Shown here: piece by piece, positions 13,462 to 26,091 of the stretch | Position numbering within the stretch: position 1 is the stretch's first letter | Layout of the letters: each line of letters begins with the position of its first letter | Source of the DNA: Psoroptes ovis | Taxonomy: Eukaryota; Arthropoda; Arachnida; Sarcoptiformes; Psoroptidae | NCBI GenBank assembly: GCA_002943765.1 | Contig: PQWQ01000001.1 | Location: 3,445,501-3,509,500 of the forward strand | DNA: 64,000 bases | Reading direction: 5' to 3' | Notes under the pieces: model-generated | Database searches by the model: none | What the model saw: only the letters and a program-made list of their open reading frames with translations | Told to the model about the DNA's origin: nothing | Translations under genes and position numbers: made by a program

Positions 13462-14325
13462 TTTCTTTGAATCAATAATAATTTATTTGAACAGAAAACA
13501 AAAATATTTCTTGCCGGTTTTGGTGAATATATATCAAATCAAATGATTGAGATAAAAATACTGGATAAAAATTTTTAAAATAATGAATGAGCTTTACTTC
13601 AACAATTTCTACTTTTTTCAATGACTCAACAATTATTTATTTTTAAGATAGTAATGATAATGATGATGAGATGTAATTAATTATTTTTACCAATGTTTTC
13701 TATTCAAATATAGTTATTAATTGATGAAATCAATTGATGGAAATAAGAAGGAAATTTCTTATAACACTATTTACAAATTATTATATTAGAGATATAATAC
13801 AGAATTTGAATGCGGTAAAACGCGATAATCTGATTTGTTTCGAAATAATTTTAGGCGTTTTTTAGCATTTCAAAAATCAAATTGAATAGATGTTGATGTA
13901 TATTTTGTAGTTTTCAAGCGATGAATAATGTATGAAAATTGCAGCTGAGACAAATTTTTTTAATAAAAATATTTGACATAAATCAAAGTTGAAAATATAA
14001 ATAAAATTTAAATTGAACACACACACACAAACACACATTCGAATAGGGACAACTCAGCAGATAATAATTATCATTTATTCTTTCAATTAATGGCCACAAA
14101 ATAAAATTATGATCGTAAAGCATAGAAATTAGTTGTGTTGACTTTTATTGTAATTTTACTGTGTTTTGGTTTTGATGAAAATTTTCAATTTTTTTCTCAT
14201 TTTGTTTTCTTTTCTGTTTACTGTTGAATCATCAGTCATTTAAACACTCATAAAGCCAAACGAGCAAAATTAGCGAGATTTTTGTTACAGCCGCCTATAT
14301 TTTTTCTTCAAACTCACCAATAAAG

Positions 14326-14510
14326 TTGTTTGCTCTCTCAAGTCTTCGATGATGAATGCCCGCTAAGGACTCGTCATAAGCAATTGGTGAACAAAAAACA
14401 CGAAACGTGACCATAGCGTTTTTAAACAGTTGACAGGCTAAAAAAAATTTAAAAAATTCAAAAATGACATAATTTAAAGTATGCATGAGTGTCGGTAGAT
14501 GGCGCTGTGT
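14326..14510 (-). promoter_or_regulatory. Probable clathrin light chain promoter and non-coding first exon
   Basis: This is a GC-richer islet in AT-rich DNA. It contains a TAGATGGCG element (14496-14504, plus strand), then about 170 nt ending on the minus strand at a strong donor GTGAGTTT (14325). An open frame on the minus strand starts ATGGTCACG and encodes MVTFRVFCSPIAYDESLAG.. up to the donor. I recognise no protein family in it. The next gene downstream on this strand is clathrin light chain (ATG at 13461), with possible acceptors just before its ATG. A 5' UTR exon containing an upstream ORF is the simplest reading. It could instead be a coding exon of an unknown small gene. Confidence 0.4.
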
Positions 14511-16899
14511 ATGTGTAAGAAAAAAATTTAAATTTCAAAATATTGGCCCTAAGATTATTCTAAGATTATCTATTTAGTTGTTCATTATGTTTTTTTTTTC
14601 GAGCCTAAAGAATTTGATTTAGCATAAAAATATTTGTGAAGAATTTTATTTATCTATAATGTAAAACACTACACACAAAGCTGTCAATTTGATTTGTGTG
14701 TGCATTTTAATTTGATGAGAATTTGAAGAAGAAAAAAAAATGTATAAAATAAATGAGATGAGATAAACAAAAACATTTAAATCAAAAACAAAACGATAAA
14801 AATAAATCGTGTAAAAGTTTGAATGAAACTTGTAATTTTTCTTTTCTTCTTTTTTTTCGATGTATTTTTATCTTGAATTGTTATCATCATCATCATGATA
14901 ATTTATTTGAATTTTTTCATGACAAATCATGACATTTACAACATGTTGTAAAAATGATATTAGACACCAGATTTATTTATTCATTTTTAAAGAAGATTTT
15001 TAAATGTTTTTCCCACAATTATCATCATCATAAATACATACATGCTCAAACCACACATACGAATGGTTTCACAAGTGTCAAAAAGCTTAAAGTTTTGAAA
15101 AATTTTCAAAAAAAAAAAAATTCATTGACCTTTCATTTTTGAATCGATTTTTGCTTTAGTGTTAAAAAAAATTGCTGTCGAAAATCAATCAATGAATAAT
15201 ATTTTTTTCATATTTCAAATCGATTACTATTTGCTCTTGCTGCATTATTATCATTATTGTCCAAATATCAAAAGATTTGATTGATTGATAGATCATAAGA
15301 TTTTGTAATCTTCTTCAATATGAAGAAAATGGAGATTTGAAAATTGATGACGGAAAAATATTTTTTGAATGATTTTTGAATTTGATTATTTTCAAAATTA
15401 TATCAATTTCCGCGTAAAATTTATTCAAAGCAGAAAAAACACCTACAAATGTGAAAAATGAAAAAAAAATAAGATAATCATTAGCAACTTTTATTATGAT
15501 CATCATCATATTTACTTTTATGATGAATGGTTAAATAGTCTTCTATTATTTATGATGAAAAGATTTAAATTTTAAAGATTGTTGCATTTGGCTTGGTTTC
15601 CGGCACTCATAAAACATTTCCTCTATAATTTTGAATCAAATCAAAAGATTTTCATCTTCGTAGAGCTAATTAAATCAATTTTTTTTTGTTTGTGGTCAAT
15701 TTTTTCTTCAAGACGAATTGCTGAATGATTTGATTTTGTTTTCTCAGGAAAAGGGTGCTTGACTTTCTTGACTAATATATACGAATAAATTTAGGTCATA
15801 AATTATTAGATATATTTTAACATCATCAGACATCATTGACCTTAATTACTGATGATGTTTGAGAATTTTGAGAATGGACAATTTTGATTCGAACATTTAA
15901 TTGTCATTAATTTTTTCTGTAAGACTAGCAATTTAAAATAATATGATCAGCAAATATTTAGAACAGATTTCAAATGAAATTTTTTGTTTTCTTTAGAAAA
16001 TCTTTTGATATTTATACATCATTAATTGAATGAATAGGGTGATAATATTCTTTGATAGTTCCAAAAATATCATTTCGAATCGTTTACAACATTTTCTAGC
16101 CATCATTTCAGTTTATTATCATCATTTTCATTTTTATACAACAGATATTTCAACCGAAAAACGATTTTTTAAGCTAAAGAAATTGTTAAATTTTGCTACG
16201 GTGCAAACAACAATGATATATTTTTATTTTTAAAATTTTTTTATAAAAAAAAATTTAAATCTTAATGTGTTTTCATTTAATGTCTACGTCTTGGCTATTT
16301 ATAAAAAATAAAATAACCATTTATTATTACGCTTTGTTCTTTTTCAAATAACTTTGATGATTGTCATTTCTTTTCTTTGATAAAAATTTGTTCAAGCAAA
16401 AGAATAGAAAAATGATTATCTTGTCAATTGTCCGATTTTTTCGTCTTGAAATTACATTTAATTTTTTTTTTTGAATTTTTTTATTTAAATTTTCAAGAAA
16501 AATCTGAGAAATGATAATAATGAAATCTTCGTGTCTGGAATATTTTTTATAAATTACAATTAATTATTTGAAAGTCAGAATATTTTCATTTTCTAAAAAT
16601 TGATAATTGTGAATCTTTCAAATCTTAGATCTTCAACCAAGTGGTAATTAAGCTGCTTTGGAGAAAATATCGCATTTGAAGTTTAAAATTCTTTTGAAAT
16701 TTTGATTATTTTTAAAATGGAATTAATTTTTCCAATCAATCTCTCCTCGATAGGCCTACGCCTAAAAACAAGAATTTAACCAATTCATTCAAATTACAGC
16801 TGAAAACAATGACAACAAGTGAATGGAAAGATTTAAAATTCATTTTCTCTTCGAATCTTCCATTCGAATCGAAAAAAATCGAATCTTTTTCTTGTATTT

Positions 16900-17140
16900 T
16901 TCTATGCTACTACTTTATATTTTTCTGCACATGTAGCAGCATATAAAAAACGACAGGTAGCAATTTGAAATATATTCGACGGTTTAAATACTGTGGGATT
17001 TAAAAAAAAGTAGTAGCACTAAAATTACCTCAAGAATTCCTTCCAAATTGTGAAGAACAATCAAAACATCGGAAAACAAGGATAAACAAGGTGGTGGCCA
17101 ATTTTTGCACCTTCAACATCTTAACATGCTGCTATCTATT
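16900..17140. promoter_or_regulatory. Motif cluster, candidate promoter/enhancer
   Basis: Within 240 bp lie GTAGTAGCATA (minus, 16913-16903), GTAGCAGCATA (plus, 16933-16943) running into TATAAAAA (16942-16949), GTAGTAGCAC (plus, 17010-17019) and ATAGCAGCAT (minus, about 17135-17126). It lies 1.5 kb upstream of the start codon at 18596. The TATA-like sequence and motif density suggest a promoter, with a 5' UTR intron between it and the ATG; transcript ends are not determinable here. Confidence 0.3.
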
Positions 17141-18595
17141 TTTACATTTACACTTTCTGGCATTTTTCCATGCTTCTATCAATTATTATTTATTTTGATT
17201 AAATCGACAATCAACAAACATTCGACAAATGTTGAAAAATAAAGAAAATATTCAAAGATTTTTTGATATTTTATGTTGTTTTCTTTAATCCATTTCATTA
17301 CACTAAAGCTGGAAGTAATAAGTGTCAGTTAATCTGAATTGTCTTTGTTGCCTTTAATTTAATTCAATTCAATTTGCCTTATTTTTCGTTTTTTTAATAT
17401 GAAAATATTTTCAGAAATTGAATAAAATCGATTAATTTTACGCGTTTTTTTTTGTTTAAATATTCGATTATGAAATCATTCATTCAATCTCTTATGGTAT
17501 TATGAAATTTAATTGTGATTATTTTACGTTTATCAAATAAATATAATCTCAAATTGATCAATTCTAAGTACTTAAAACATCATTGTATGAATCATCAGGT
17601 TGTATTCGTCGTATTTGAATTCAATGTTAAATTAAGTTTTTTCTCAATGAAAATTTTTTTCTAATCCATCAAAAACTGATAATGAGAAATTTATATTTGA
17701 ATTTTAATTTTAATCCTCGTTAATACGTTTTCAATAATCAAAAAGAAATTCTTTTATTTTTACTTTTTTCATTCACTCCGTCTGATGCATATGAAATTTT
17801 ATATCGTTGTCCTTGTCACTTGTAAATGATATTTATTTATATCTATGAATTATAAATGAATAATAAACAGACACCGTAAAATTTTATATGAACATCAATT
17901 CATATGTGTTGTATATGAATGTTTATAATATTCATGAAGATATTCATTGTCACACAAATTCTATTAAAATATATTGAAAACAACAGAATTTTTTTATTTT
18001 TGCCCATATTTTCTTCACGTCTAAATCTTCATTAGATCACGAATGAATCATTTGAAATTTTCATGAAATTAAAAGGAAATTTCAACATTTTTCATTTTCA
18101 CTATTACTAACATCATTATTCAAATCCAAATTTGGTATTGCATTTATGTCTATTATTATCATTTTTGCTTTTAACAAACGTATCCTGGATTTAAATGGAT
18201 GTGGAAATAAAATAGTGGGAAAATCAACAATGTCCCAAAAATAAAATAATTGAAACATTTTGAAAAAGTACACGTATACATTATTATTCCATCCACACCC
18301 TGAAATTAAATGCAACAATTTATAAATTTTTGTCAAAATTAATATTTGGATATAATATTCAACAAGTATTTTACATTATTTTTCGTTTGTTTGCAATTTT
18401 CTATGTTCGTTTGTGTTTTATTGTTTACTCACATTTTTTTGTTGTATATATTTTGTATTGTGTTTTTGAAAGCAAACAAAAAAAAAAGACATTAAATTAT
18501 CATTTCTAATTTTTTATAAATATATAATCAAAAATACTCCGTCCACTCAAATACATTCATAATCATTGTTCAAAAGTCATAATTAAATCGTAATT

Positions 18596-21500
18596 ATGGC
18601 CACATTATCACCATTTATCAAAACAATACAATCATCATCTCCATCTTCATCATCATCATTGTTAACAGGACAAAATTATCAAACAATTAAAATTAAAACA
18701 TCACCATCAGGTAGTCTTTCATTATTATCCAGCGATATTGATGAAGATTTCGGTATTATCGATTTAAATTCAAATGAATATAAACACATTGATCGTAATG
18801 AATATTGGCTATTGAATGATGATGAGTATGATCCTGAGAAAAATTTTTCCTATGATATTGTTTTAGAATGGCTAAATAATTATACACCAATCAAAACTGA
18901 TGATGAATATCGTAAATATTTTCATGTCGATAATGATGATCGTTTCAACTCTAATAGACATAATTTAACAAGTATGTTTTATTTCTTCTAATTTTTATAT
19001 TTTATCATAACTTGGTTTCTGTTTTACTATGACAGTTAATGGATATAATCGTTTTGATTATCTTACAAAATCTGTTTCACGAACAGCTACGATAACTAAA
19101 AGGAAAATTGATAATTGCAATAATAATTATAATCAAGATCATCAGTTGAATAATACTCCAACGAATTCAACTCCACCATCAAATGGTACTGCTGCCAGAT
19201 ATGGCACGATAACAAAAGGAACGGTTTCACGTCCTTTTTTCCAGAATAACAATCGAGAAATAAATCGGACATTTGATTTGAATGAAACAAGATTTGAATT
19301 CTCAGATTCACCTTCTACAATATCAACAGCTGCAACTGTTGCAACAAGTTCAGATGATAATGATACAAAATCGGAAACGCCGAAAATGAATGATCGTCAT
19401 CCAATTAATACAAATACGATCACCAAAACAAATCGTCGTATTTTAAATGTTTCGTTAGATATTACTGGTCGCAATCTGAAAAAAAGTTTAGAATGTGATA
19501 CTTCTGAAACAGAAACCGATACGGATTTCAATCCCGCCAATAATCTAACTACAACAACGACATCAGATGATGCTATTGAAGAATTCGGACTTTCTTCTGA
19601 TGGTGGCCTGAATGAAAATAATGATTTACAACAAAAATCAATTAATCCATCGAATCGTAAATTTGATAAAAATATTGAGGAATCTAATGATGGATTCAGC
19701 AGTAGTAATGATGATGGTACCCAAATCAATAATGAAGGTCATAGCCAATCGTCTGATATGTCCGGAAGAAATTATCCTACAATCTCTAGAAATACTACTC
19801 GCACCATATTGTTGCGCCGTGAGGCAAGTCAAGGACAAATTCTCAATAACAATAAAATTAATAATCAAACAATCAGTCGAACACCACAACCATTGAAACA
19901 AGTATATTTAGTGTCATCAAATGACGATCTACTCAGTTCTGATTGTTCAACATTATCAATGAGGTCATCAATGTCTGGTGGTCGAAGTGAGCCAAATTTA
20001 TTGGATGTACAAAAGCGGACAGTCAATGGTGCAACGACTTCTCAATTATCGATTCATAATGTTAGCCGTAATCAACAGCCGAAACCAAGATTATCACAGA
20101 TACAAATAACACAATCGCCAGCGAATAAATTTCAGAGCCGTTTAATGGGTCCCACCGCAATAGCTATGCCTTCAGCAAATGGGCCACAACGGATATCCAG
20201 AATTGCACGTCCAACCACAAATGGTGCAATATCATCGCAACCATCACTAGTTAATATACGAAACAGTGGTATTCCTGGAAATAATACATCAGTCATATCT
20301 AATAATAGTTATGGCAGTATGGGTTCTATAAGAGATCAACAATTATTACAAAGACAGCAACAGCAGTCGAATCAATATCAAATGCCAAGACCTGTTAGCC
20401 AGGTATGTGTGTGTTTGCTAATTTTTATGTTTTTATTTTTCGGTTTTGATTAAGTTTATAATTATCTTCAATATGTCTGCATGGTTTCTTATTTCATTTC
20501 TTTTTCGTCTTTGAATATATGCATGATTGCTGTTTCATAAAGCATGAATTAATATCTATAAATTGTAATAATCATATAAAAAAATTAACTAATTGAAAAT
20601 TTTCTCTTAACCTTGCTTCCTGTAATCATATTTCTATATGTATTTGTCTATACGTCTTAATATCGACTTAATATTAATACTTTTCATCGAAAACATAATT
20701 ATAATAAATCTACTGTGCACGAATTGATTCCCTTCAAAATAAATAATAAAAATTACATTTAAGCTCGAAATAAACTATGTTAATGATATCGATGGTGATT
20801 GTAATGCATATGAGCAATATCAACAACAAGATTTGAATGGTAATAATGTAAAACAGGAACAAAAATTAATTCCATTAGGATTGGATCGAAAATTAACATT
20901 TCGCATAGTTAATAGAAAATCACTGCCATTATCATTGATGTCTATGAAAACAATGTTTGTCGATGATGAAAATAATGATATACAGCAACAACGAAAACCA
21001 GTTCTTTCAATCAATAATCATAGTCAACAATATGTAAAAAATAATTATTATTCAAATATAAATGAAAATTCAGATAAAATTGTTACATCATCAAATTGTA
21101 ATCAAAAACAGCATGAGATTGATGCTGTTGTCGTTGCAAATAATAATGATGATATAACCATTGATCATGAACTCGAAAATTTGAATGAAAATCAATTTTT
21201 AAATTCGAAATCATCTGTGCAGCATAATCATGATGAAAATCATCAATTTTTATCATCAAAATCACCATTATTAAATCGTAAAACTAGATTACCACAATCA
21301 AAATTATTATCATCATTATCAACTTCGAATGAGCATAAACAACAAGAAAAATATGACATTACTAATAATAATAATAATGATATTCCTATTCCAATTAAAA
21401 ATTTAACATCTCGTATACCTGGATTATCATTCAATGATAGTCGACGAAATAATAATAATGCTAAAAGCAATGATAATATTTACAATTTGACTATTAATGC

Positions 21501-21923
21501 CGCTGCAAATAATAGGTGATGAGCTTCAATATAATGATAATGAATAAGTTTTTTTCCTTTAAAATGTTTTACTTATTTTATGTTTTAACATATGTCTGAT
21601 TATATGTTTCAATCCTTTAACATTTGTAGCCTCATACTTTCGACAGTCAAAATAATTCAAATTTTTTTTCTTTATTTCTTATAAATTTTATCATTTTATG
21701 AATATTTTTTTTTTAGATTAAGCATCCCAGTCTATGGAAACAGCAACAACAACATCATCAACCACAACAACAGCAACAAGGGTCAATACCAACGGCTAAA
21801 TTTTTAAATAATAATCAACAATATCGACAAACATCGATGATGAATGCTAAATCAAAAGCTCAACATCAACAGCAGCAGCAATTACGTTATGGCAATAATA
21901 AAATTAGTGGTGATCATAGATAA
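18596..21923 (+). CDS. Ser/Asn-rich low-complexity protein with SxIP motifs; possible SLAIN/+TIP-like protein
   Basis: Exons are 18596-18971, 19036-20402 and 21717-21923, giving 649 residues in phase; an optional exon is 20764-21515. The start ATGGCC is the first in frame. Residues about 45-115 are acidic with conserved-looking aromatics (EYWLLNDDEYDPEKNFSYD, VLEWLNNY). The rest is Ser/Thr/Asn/Gln-rich. SGIP sits in exon 2 and SRIP in the optional exon, both in basic Ser-rich context, as in EB1-binding plus-end proteins. NSYGSMGSIRD and RSEPNLLD loosely recall SLAIN1/2, but the similarity is weak and I do not assign the gene. Exon 2 ends in phase 0, and both the 20764 exon and the 21717 exon are open in phase 0. 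Inclusion of the 752-nt exon therefore either ends the protein at the TGA at 21517-21519 or shifts exon 4 to a short tail stopping at about 21809. Confidence 0.55.
20764..21519 (+). CDS. Alternative (cassette or terminal) exon of the SxIP-motif protein
   Basis: The acceptor is TTTAAG before CTCGAA. The frame then stays open for 251 codons, as Asn/Asp/Gln-rich sequence with TSRIPGLSF (an SxIP motif) near its end. The TGA at 21517-21519 overlaps a donor-like GTGATG at 21516. As a cassette (20764-21515) it is 752 nt, not a multiple of three, so it cannot sit between exons 2 and 4 without changing the C-terminus. An alternative 3'-terminal exon is the tidier explanation. Confidence 0.45.
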   Translation, partial: LEINYVNDIDGDCNAYEQYQQQDLNGNNVKQEQKLIPLGLDRKLTFRIVNRKSLPLSLMSMKTMFVDDENNDIQQQRKPVLSINNHSQQYVKNNYYSNINENSDKIVTSSNCNQKQHEIDAVVVANNNDDITIDHELENLNENQFLNSKSSVQHNHDENHQFLSSKSPLLNRKTRLPQSKLLSSLSTSNEHKQQEKYDITNNNNNDIPIPIKNLTSRIPGLSFNDSRRNNNNAKSNDNIYNLTINAAANNR

Positions 21924-22867
21924 AATTTGAAAAAATCAAATTTCAAATTATTATCATCATTAATAATAATAATTTTTATTATTCAATATTCAATATTATC
22001 TAAAGCAATAATAATAATAATAATCAAATCAACAGGGCAAGTGAAGAGATTTGCACAATTTTTCAGAAAAAAAATAAATGAAATAAAATGGAAATCGCCA
22101 AACATTGAATTCAATGAAAGATAAATCATAAATTAAACATTATTTTCATTCATTTAAAGGCATCAAGATTAATAGTAATAAATAAATGAATAAATATTCA
22201 ATGTTATATGAGCGATAAGTTTGGAAAAATCAAAAAACAAATTATTATTTTTTTATAATTCTAGTCTTCAACACTTTTATTCAATATTTTGTATTCACAT
22301 CGTGTGCATGTGTTGAAATATTTGTGTGTATTCAGATTCAAATTCATATTTTACATAGAACAACACAAGTGCATGTAAACTTTGATTGCAATTTATTATT
22401 AATAATAATTTACTCAACATGTGATTAATTGTGCGAATTATTTGGAAAAAATTTTAAACAATACGAAAAAAACTAAACGAATCCATCCATTCATTCATTC
22501 ATCAAATCAAATCCGAAAATACTTGATCAATGATTCATTTTAATAATTGTAATATTGTGTTATATTTGAAACAAACAAAACAAAACAAAAAAAAATTGAG
22601 AAAAATTTTGAAAATAATTATATTTTTATATCATTATTACTATTATTACCTGAAGAAATACGCTACAAAATACACACACTAACATAAAACTTGTATTTGT
22701 ATTTTTTATAAATCAAAAAACAGATTCAAATAAAAAATATAGAAGAATTACATTACATACATAAATATTGAATCAATAATGATTATTTCTACTTATATAA
22801 ATATGTGTTATATGATAATATTTTTGATAATTGAAAAAATTCATTTCATTTTCTTTGAAACATTTTC

Positions 22868-22925
<58 letters not shown>

Positions 22926-23752
22926 TTCTAGCTGATTGGAGCTGACCGAGGAGAGATCACGCATATTCTTCGATGTTTCTTACTGTAGGTTTCCTAATTT
23001 TGTTTGATCGACAAAGATATCATTGGACAAGCATAGAAATACACAAAGGAACGAAATAAAATGATTTTTTCTTCTCTGATTTTCATTTGAAATTGATGAG
23101 AGAATATAATTTGAAATCTATTCATGTGTAAATAATTGAGTTCCGATCAAAAAACAAAGTGGACAAATTGAATTTGAGTGTAATTGATAAAAAAAAAACA
23201 AATTTAAATTGTTTTTCAAAAGAATTGAATTTGTTTGTTCATTTGTGGTGTGTATTTTTTGTTTTGATATTTGCTATATTCGCTTGTAACTAATAAAAAA
23301 ATAGAATAAAGAAACTAGAATGAGTAAAATAAACATCTTGTGATCGATAAACATTTAAAACAATAACAATTAAGATAATTATCTACTAAGATATATATAA
23401 TTATTATCTGTAGATTTTTATTTTTTCACTAAATAATACAATCCATGATGAATACACACAATCAAATGAATAAAAGGATTGTTTTTCGATAATTTGATGC
23501 TAACAAGTACAATAATGATGTGCCCTATTCATATAATGTTTCATTAATTTGATTTTAATGATTTGTATGTCTTCTATCCGTATGCTAAATATAATGAATG
23601 TTAGTGATAGCCTGACTGAGCCATATCGGAAGATTGTAAATGTTAAATAATATATTCATTCATCAATAGTATTCGATTAAAAAAAATTTACATGATTCAT
23701 TAGTAAATTTTCCTTTTTTTGTATCTCATTTTTGTTGTATCGTTTAGCATAA
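21924..23752. other. Non-coding between SxIP-protein gene and QTMAN
   Basis: The two genes converge here. The region is AT-rich, with a pure ATT microsatellite (22870-22926) and directly after it a GC-richer islet (22928-22987; see findings). AATAAA-like signals for the upstream gene occur near 22070-22190. No other coding potential was seen. Confidence 0.5.
22870..22926 (+). repeat. (ATT)n trinucleotide microsatellite
   Basis: About 19 uninterrupted TTA/ATT units, the longest perfect trinucleotide array in non-coding DNA of this window; a good candidate for length polymorphism. It abuts a TTTTCTAG acceptor-like sequence and a GC-richer islet. Confidence 0.95.
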
Positions 23753-26091
23753 TTATTTATGATTCATTACTGATGATTTAAATTTAGATGTTAATGTCGA
23801 TATTAATGCTGGCTGTGTTGGTGAATGTTGTGTTGATGGTAAATGATCATCAACATCGACATTATTTTTATTAGTATTATTATTACTAGTTATAAAATTT
23901 GATTTTGTTCTTGTCAATAATAAACGATATTCATCTTGACAATAAGTCCAATCAAACACATCATATGCAATATCTAATGGTAATGGTATACGATCAGGAT
24001 TTTTACCGAATTCTTCTAATTTCGACAATAATTGATCATCAGATTCATATAAATAATGAGCTTTGTAAAGAAAAAAAGACAAAAATAAAAATGAATTATT
24101 TCAATATCGATCCATTATATTAATTGATTGATCATTCTTATCGATTTTGTCTATATTTGAATAAAATCCAATATTAATACCTGGAAATATTTCGGGATAA
24201 ACAAGACGTGATGGACATAATGGATAGCAGCCACAATAAGCAGCTTCGAGCCTAAAAATCCATTTATATTTATTTTCGATTATAAATGAAAGAAACAAAG
24301 AAAAAAAGAATTTACATTAAAATAAATATAAGATAGAAATAAGACATATAATCATTAGGATAATAATAATAATCAATATTGATTAAATTCGATTAGATCA
24401 ATCAAATTATTATTGAAAAGATGAATATAATGGACATTGACCGACATTCGTGATGAAGGGATGGTCAAAATCAGATTTCATTTTATATTTTCATCAGAAA
24501 TAAATATGAAAAGATGAAAGATCATTATTATTATTATTATTTTCTTTCTTATAATAGACAATTTTAAATATATACTAACATTGAAATACCGAAAAATTCA
24601 TGAAACGCTGTCGATATACAACAATTACCATTGGCCAATACATCATAATAATCTTGTTTTGATTGTAAATAACCCCAATGTACAATCTGATCGGCTAAAC
24701 GTATTTTTGCTTCATCGAATATTTCTGAAATGAAAAAAAATGATTATATAATAAGAACAAACATCGACAACAATGATCGATAACAAGATTAATAATCAAA
24801 AAATCATTCATTAAATCAATCAATCAAATTTTTTTCCGATCAGAAAAATGAGATGAGTTGCTTTGATTTCATTCTCATAGATGAATGAGTTTTTTGAATG
24901 AAAAAATTTTTGAAATATTTCGAAATCAAACAATCATTGACTTACTTGGTATTTCGGAAAAATTTTCACCAAGAACCGATAATTTAAATGGTATTTGACG
25001 TTCTTCGTTCAATCGAAATAGAATATTAAAAAATGCTTCCGGATTTTTATCATGTTCCCTGTGTATTTAAAAAATAAAAATAAGAACACATTGGGAAAAT
25101 GATATAGAAAATGAATTGTGTGAGAAATGAAATCATTATTATTATCATTAGATTAATCATTGTTTTTTTCTATTTTCCAATTTAATTTACCATCGATGTG
25201 GCCAAATGATATGCAAAATATTTTTCTCACGTCGTTGTGCATGCATCAATGGTATATTATTGAAACGAATTGGATAATATAATATACGAGATTTTCGTTC
25301 AATACTGGTGATCATTTTGTCGATATCAGGTGGACGATAATCAGGCATCATTTTGAGAAATGTTTTTATATTTCCAATGAATGATGTACGATTATATTTT
25401 GAATTGAACACAATTTTATCGGCAACCAAACTATGTTATTTTACGGCAAAAATGAATAAAATGATCATTTTTTTTTGAATTCAAAATTGAATGATTTTAC
25501 TAGCAAAAATGAATTAAAAATTTCATACCTTGATAGAATTTGATTATAACCATATTGAAAATCTCGTTCTTTATGTTGTTGTATTGGGTATGCTAATTGA
25601 TTTTCGTGAAAATAAATAATTTTCCATGATATTCGTGCAATATCAGGACGTAGAGCAATCAGTTCGGCAAGATTTAATATCGATGAAGCAAATAATACAT
25701 CGAAATGTTGGTCAGCATCATCAATTATTACACGAGATAAATATAATGCACTTGTTCTTGAACGCCAATGCCATTTTTTACCAGACATTTCAACTAATTT
25801 AAATGTGATACGCGGATATTTTGAAGATGATGATGATGATTTTGTTTTCAATGGAAGTTTTGTCGGTTTTTCCAATGATGATGATGAATGATTAGATTGA
25901 TGATGATGTTTATTATTGCTACTAATATTATTACTATTGCTTGTTGGTAATGTATGAGCTAAAACTGAATCATAATCGACCGATAATGGAAGCAATGTTT
26001 CAATAAATCTTCGATGTGATCCAGTATAATATGGCTCAATGAGTAGTACTCTACGTTCATTTATTGATGATGATTGCTTTTTATTGGTCAT
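23753..26091 (-). CDS. QTMAN: tRNA-queuosine alpha-mannosyltransferase (GTDC1 family)
   Basis: Six exons: 25529-26091, 25191-25430, 24946-25058, 24580-24724, 24181-24251 and 23753-24060; all phases agree, 479 residues. Residues about 14-31 (RRVLLIEPYYTGSHRRF) start a GT-B fold. Then come KKWHWRSRTSALYLSR, LFASSILNLAELIALRPD, YFHENQLAYPIQQ and ERDFQYGYNQILS, all strongly conserved in human GTDC1. The C-terminal lobe has HIIWPHRWEHDKNPE, STAFHEFFGISMLEA and YCGCYPLCPSRLVYPEIFP, which include the sugar-nucleotide E-rich motif. The enzyme adds mannose to queuosine-34 of cytosolic tRNA-Asp, tuning GAU/GAC decoding. A Ser/His/Asn-rich insert (about residues 53-90) is the main departure from vertebrate homologues. 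It is divergent from ATRX/XNP, 2.2 kb away. Confidence 0.94.

Larger units (their letters stand above)
13462..18595. other. Long non-coding stretch between clathrin light chain and the SxIP-protein gene
   Basis: There is 5.1 kb without a convincing coding exon apart from the islet at 14326-14510. It holds CA repeats (about 14020-14036), poly-T/A runs and a motif cluster at 16.9-17.14 kb (see separate entry). The short frames here have low-complexity translations and look like chance. Confidence 0.5.

Noticed and set aside
24580..24590. Earlier QTMAN exon 4 donor at GGTATTTC (24589)
   Set aside because: It breaks the frame into exon 5; the donor at GTTAGT (24579) gives the conserved FFGISMLEA in phase.
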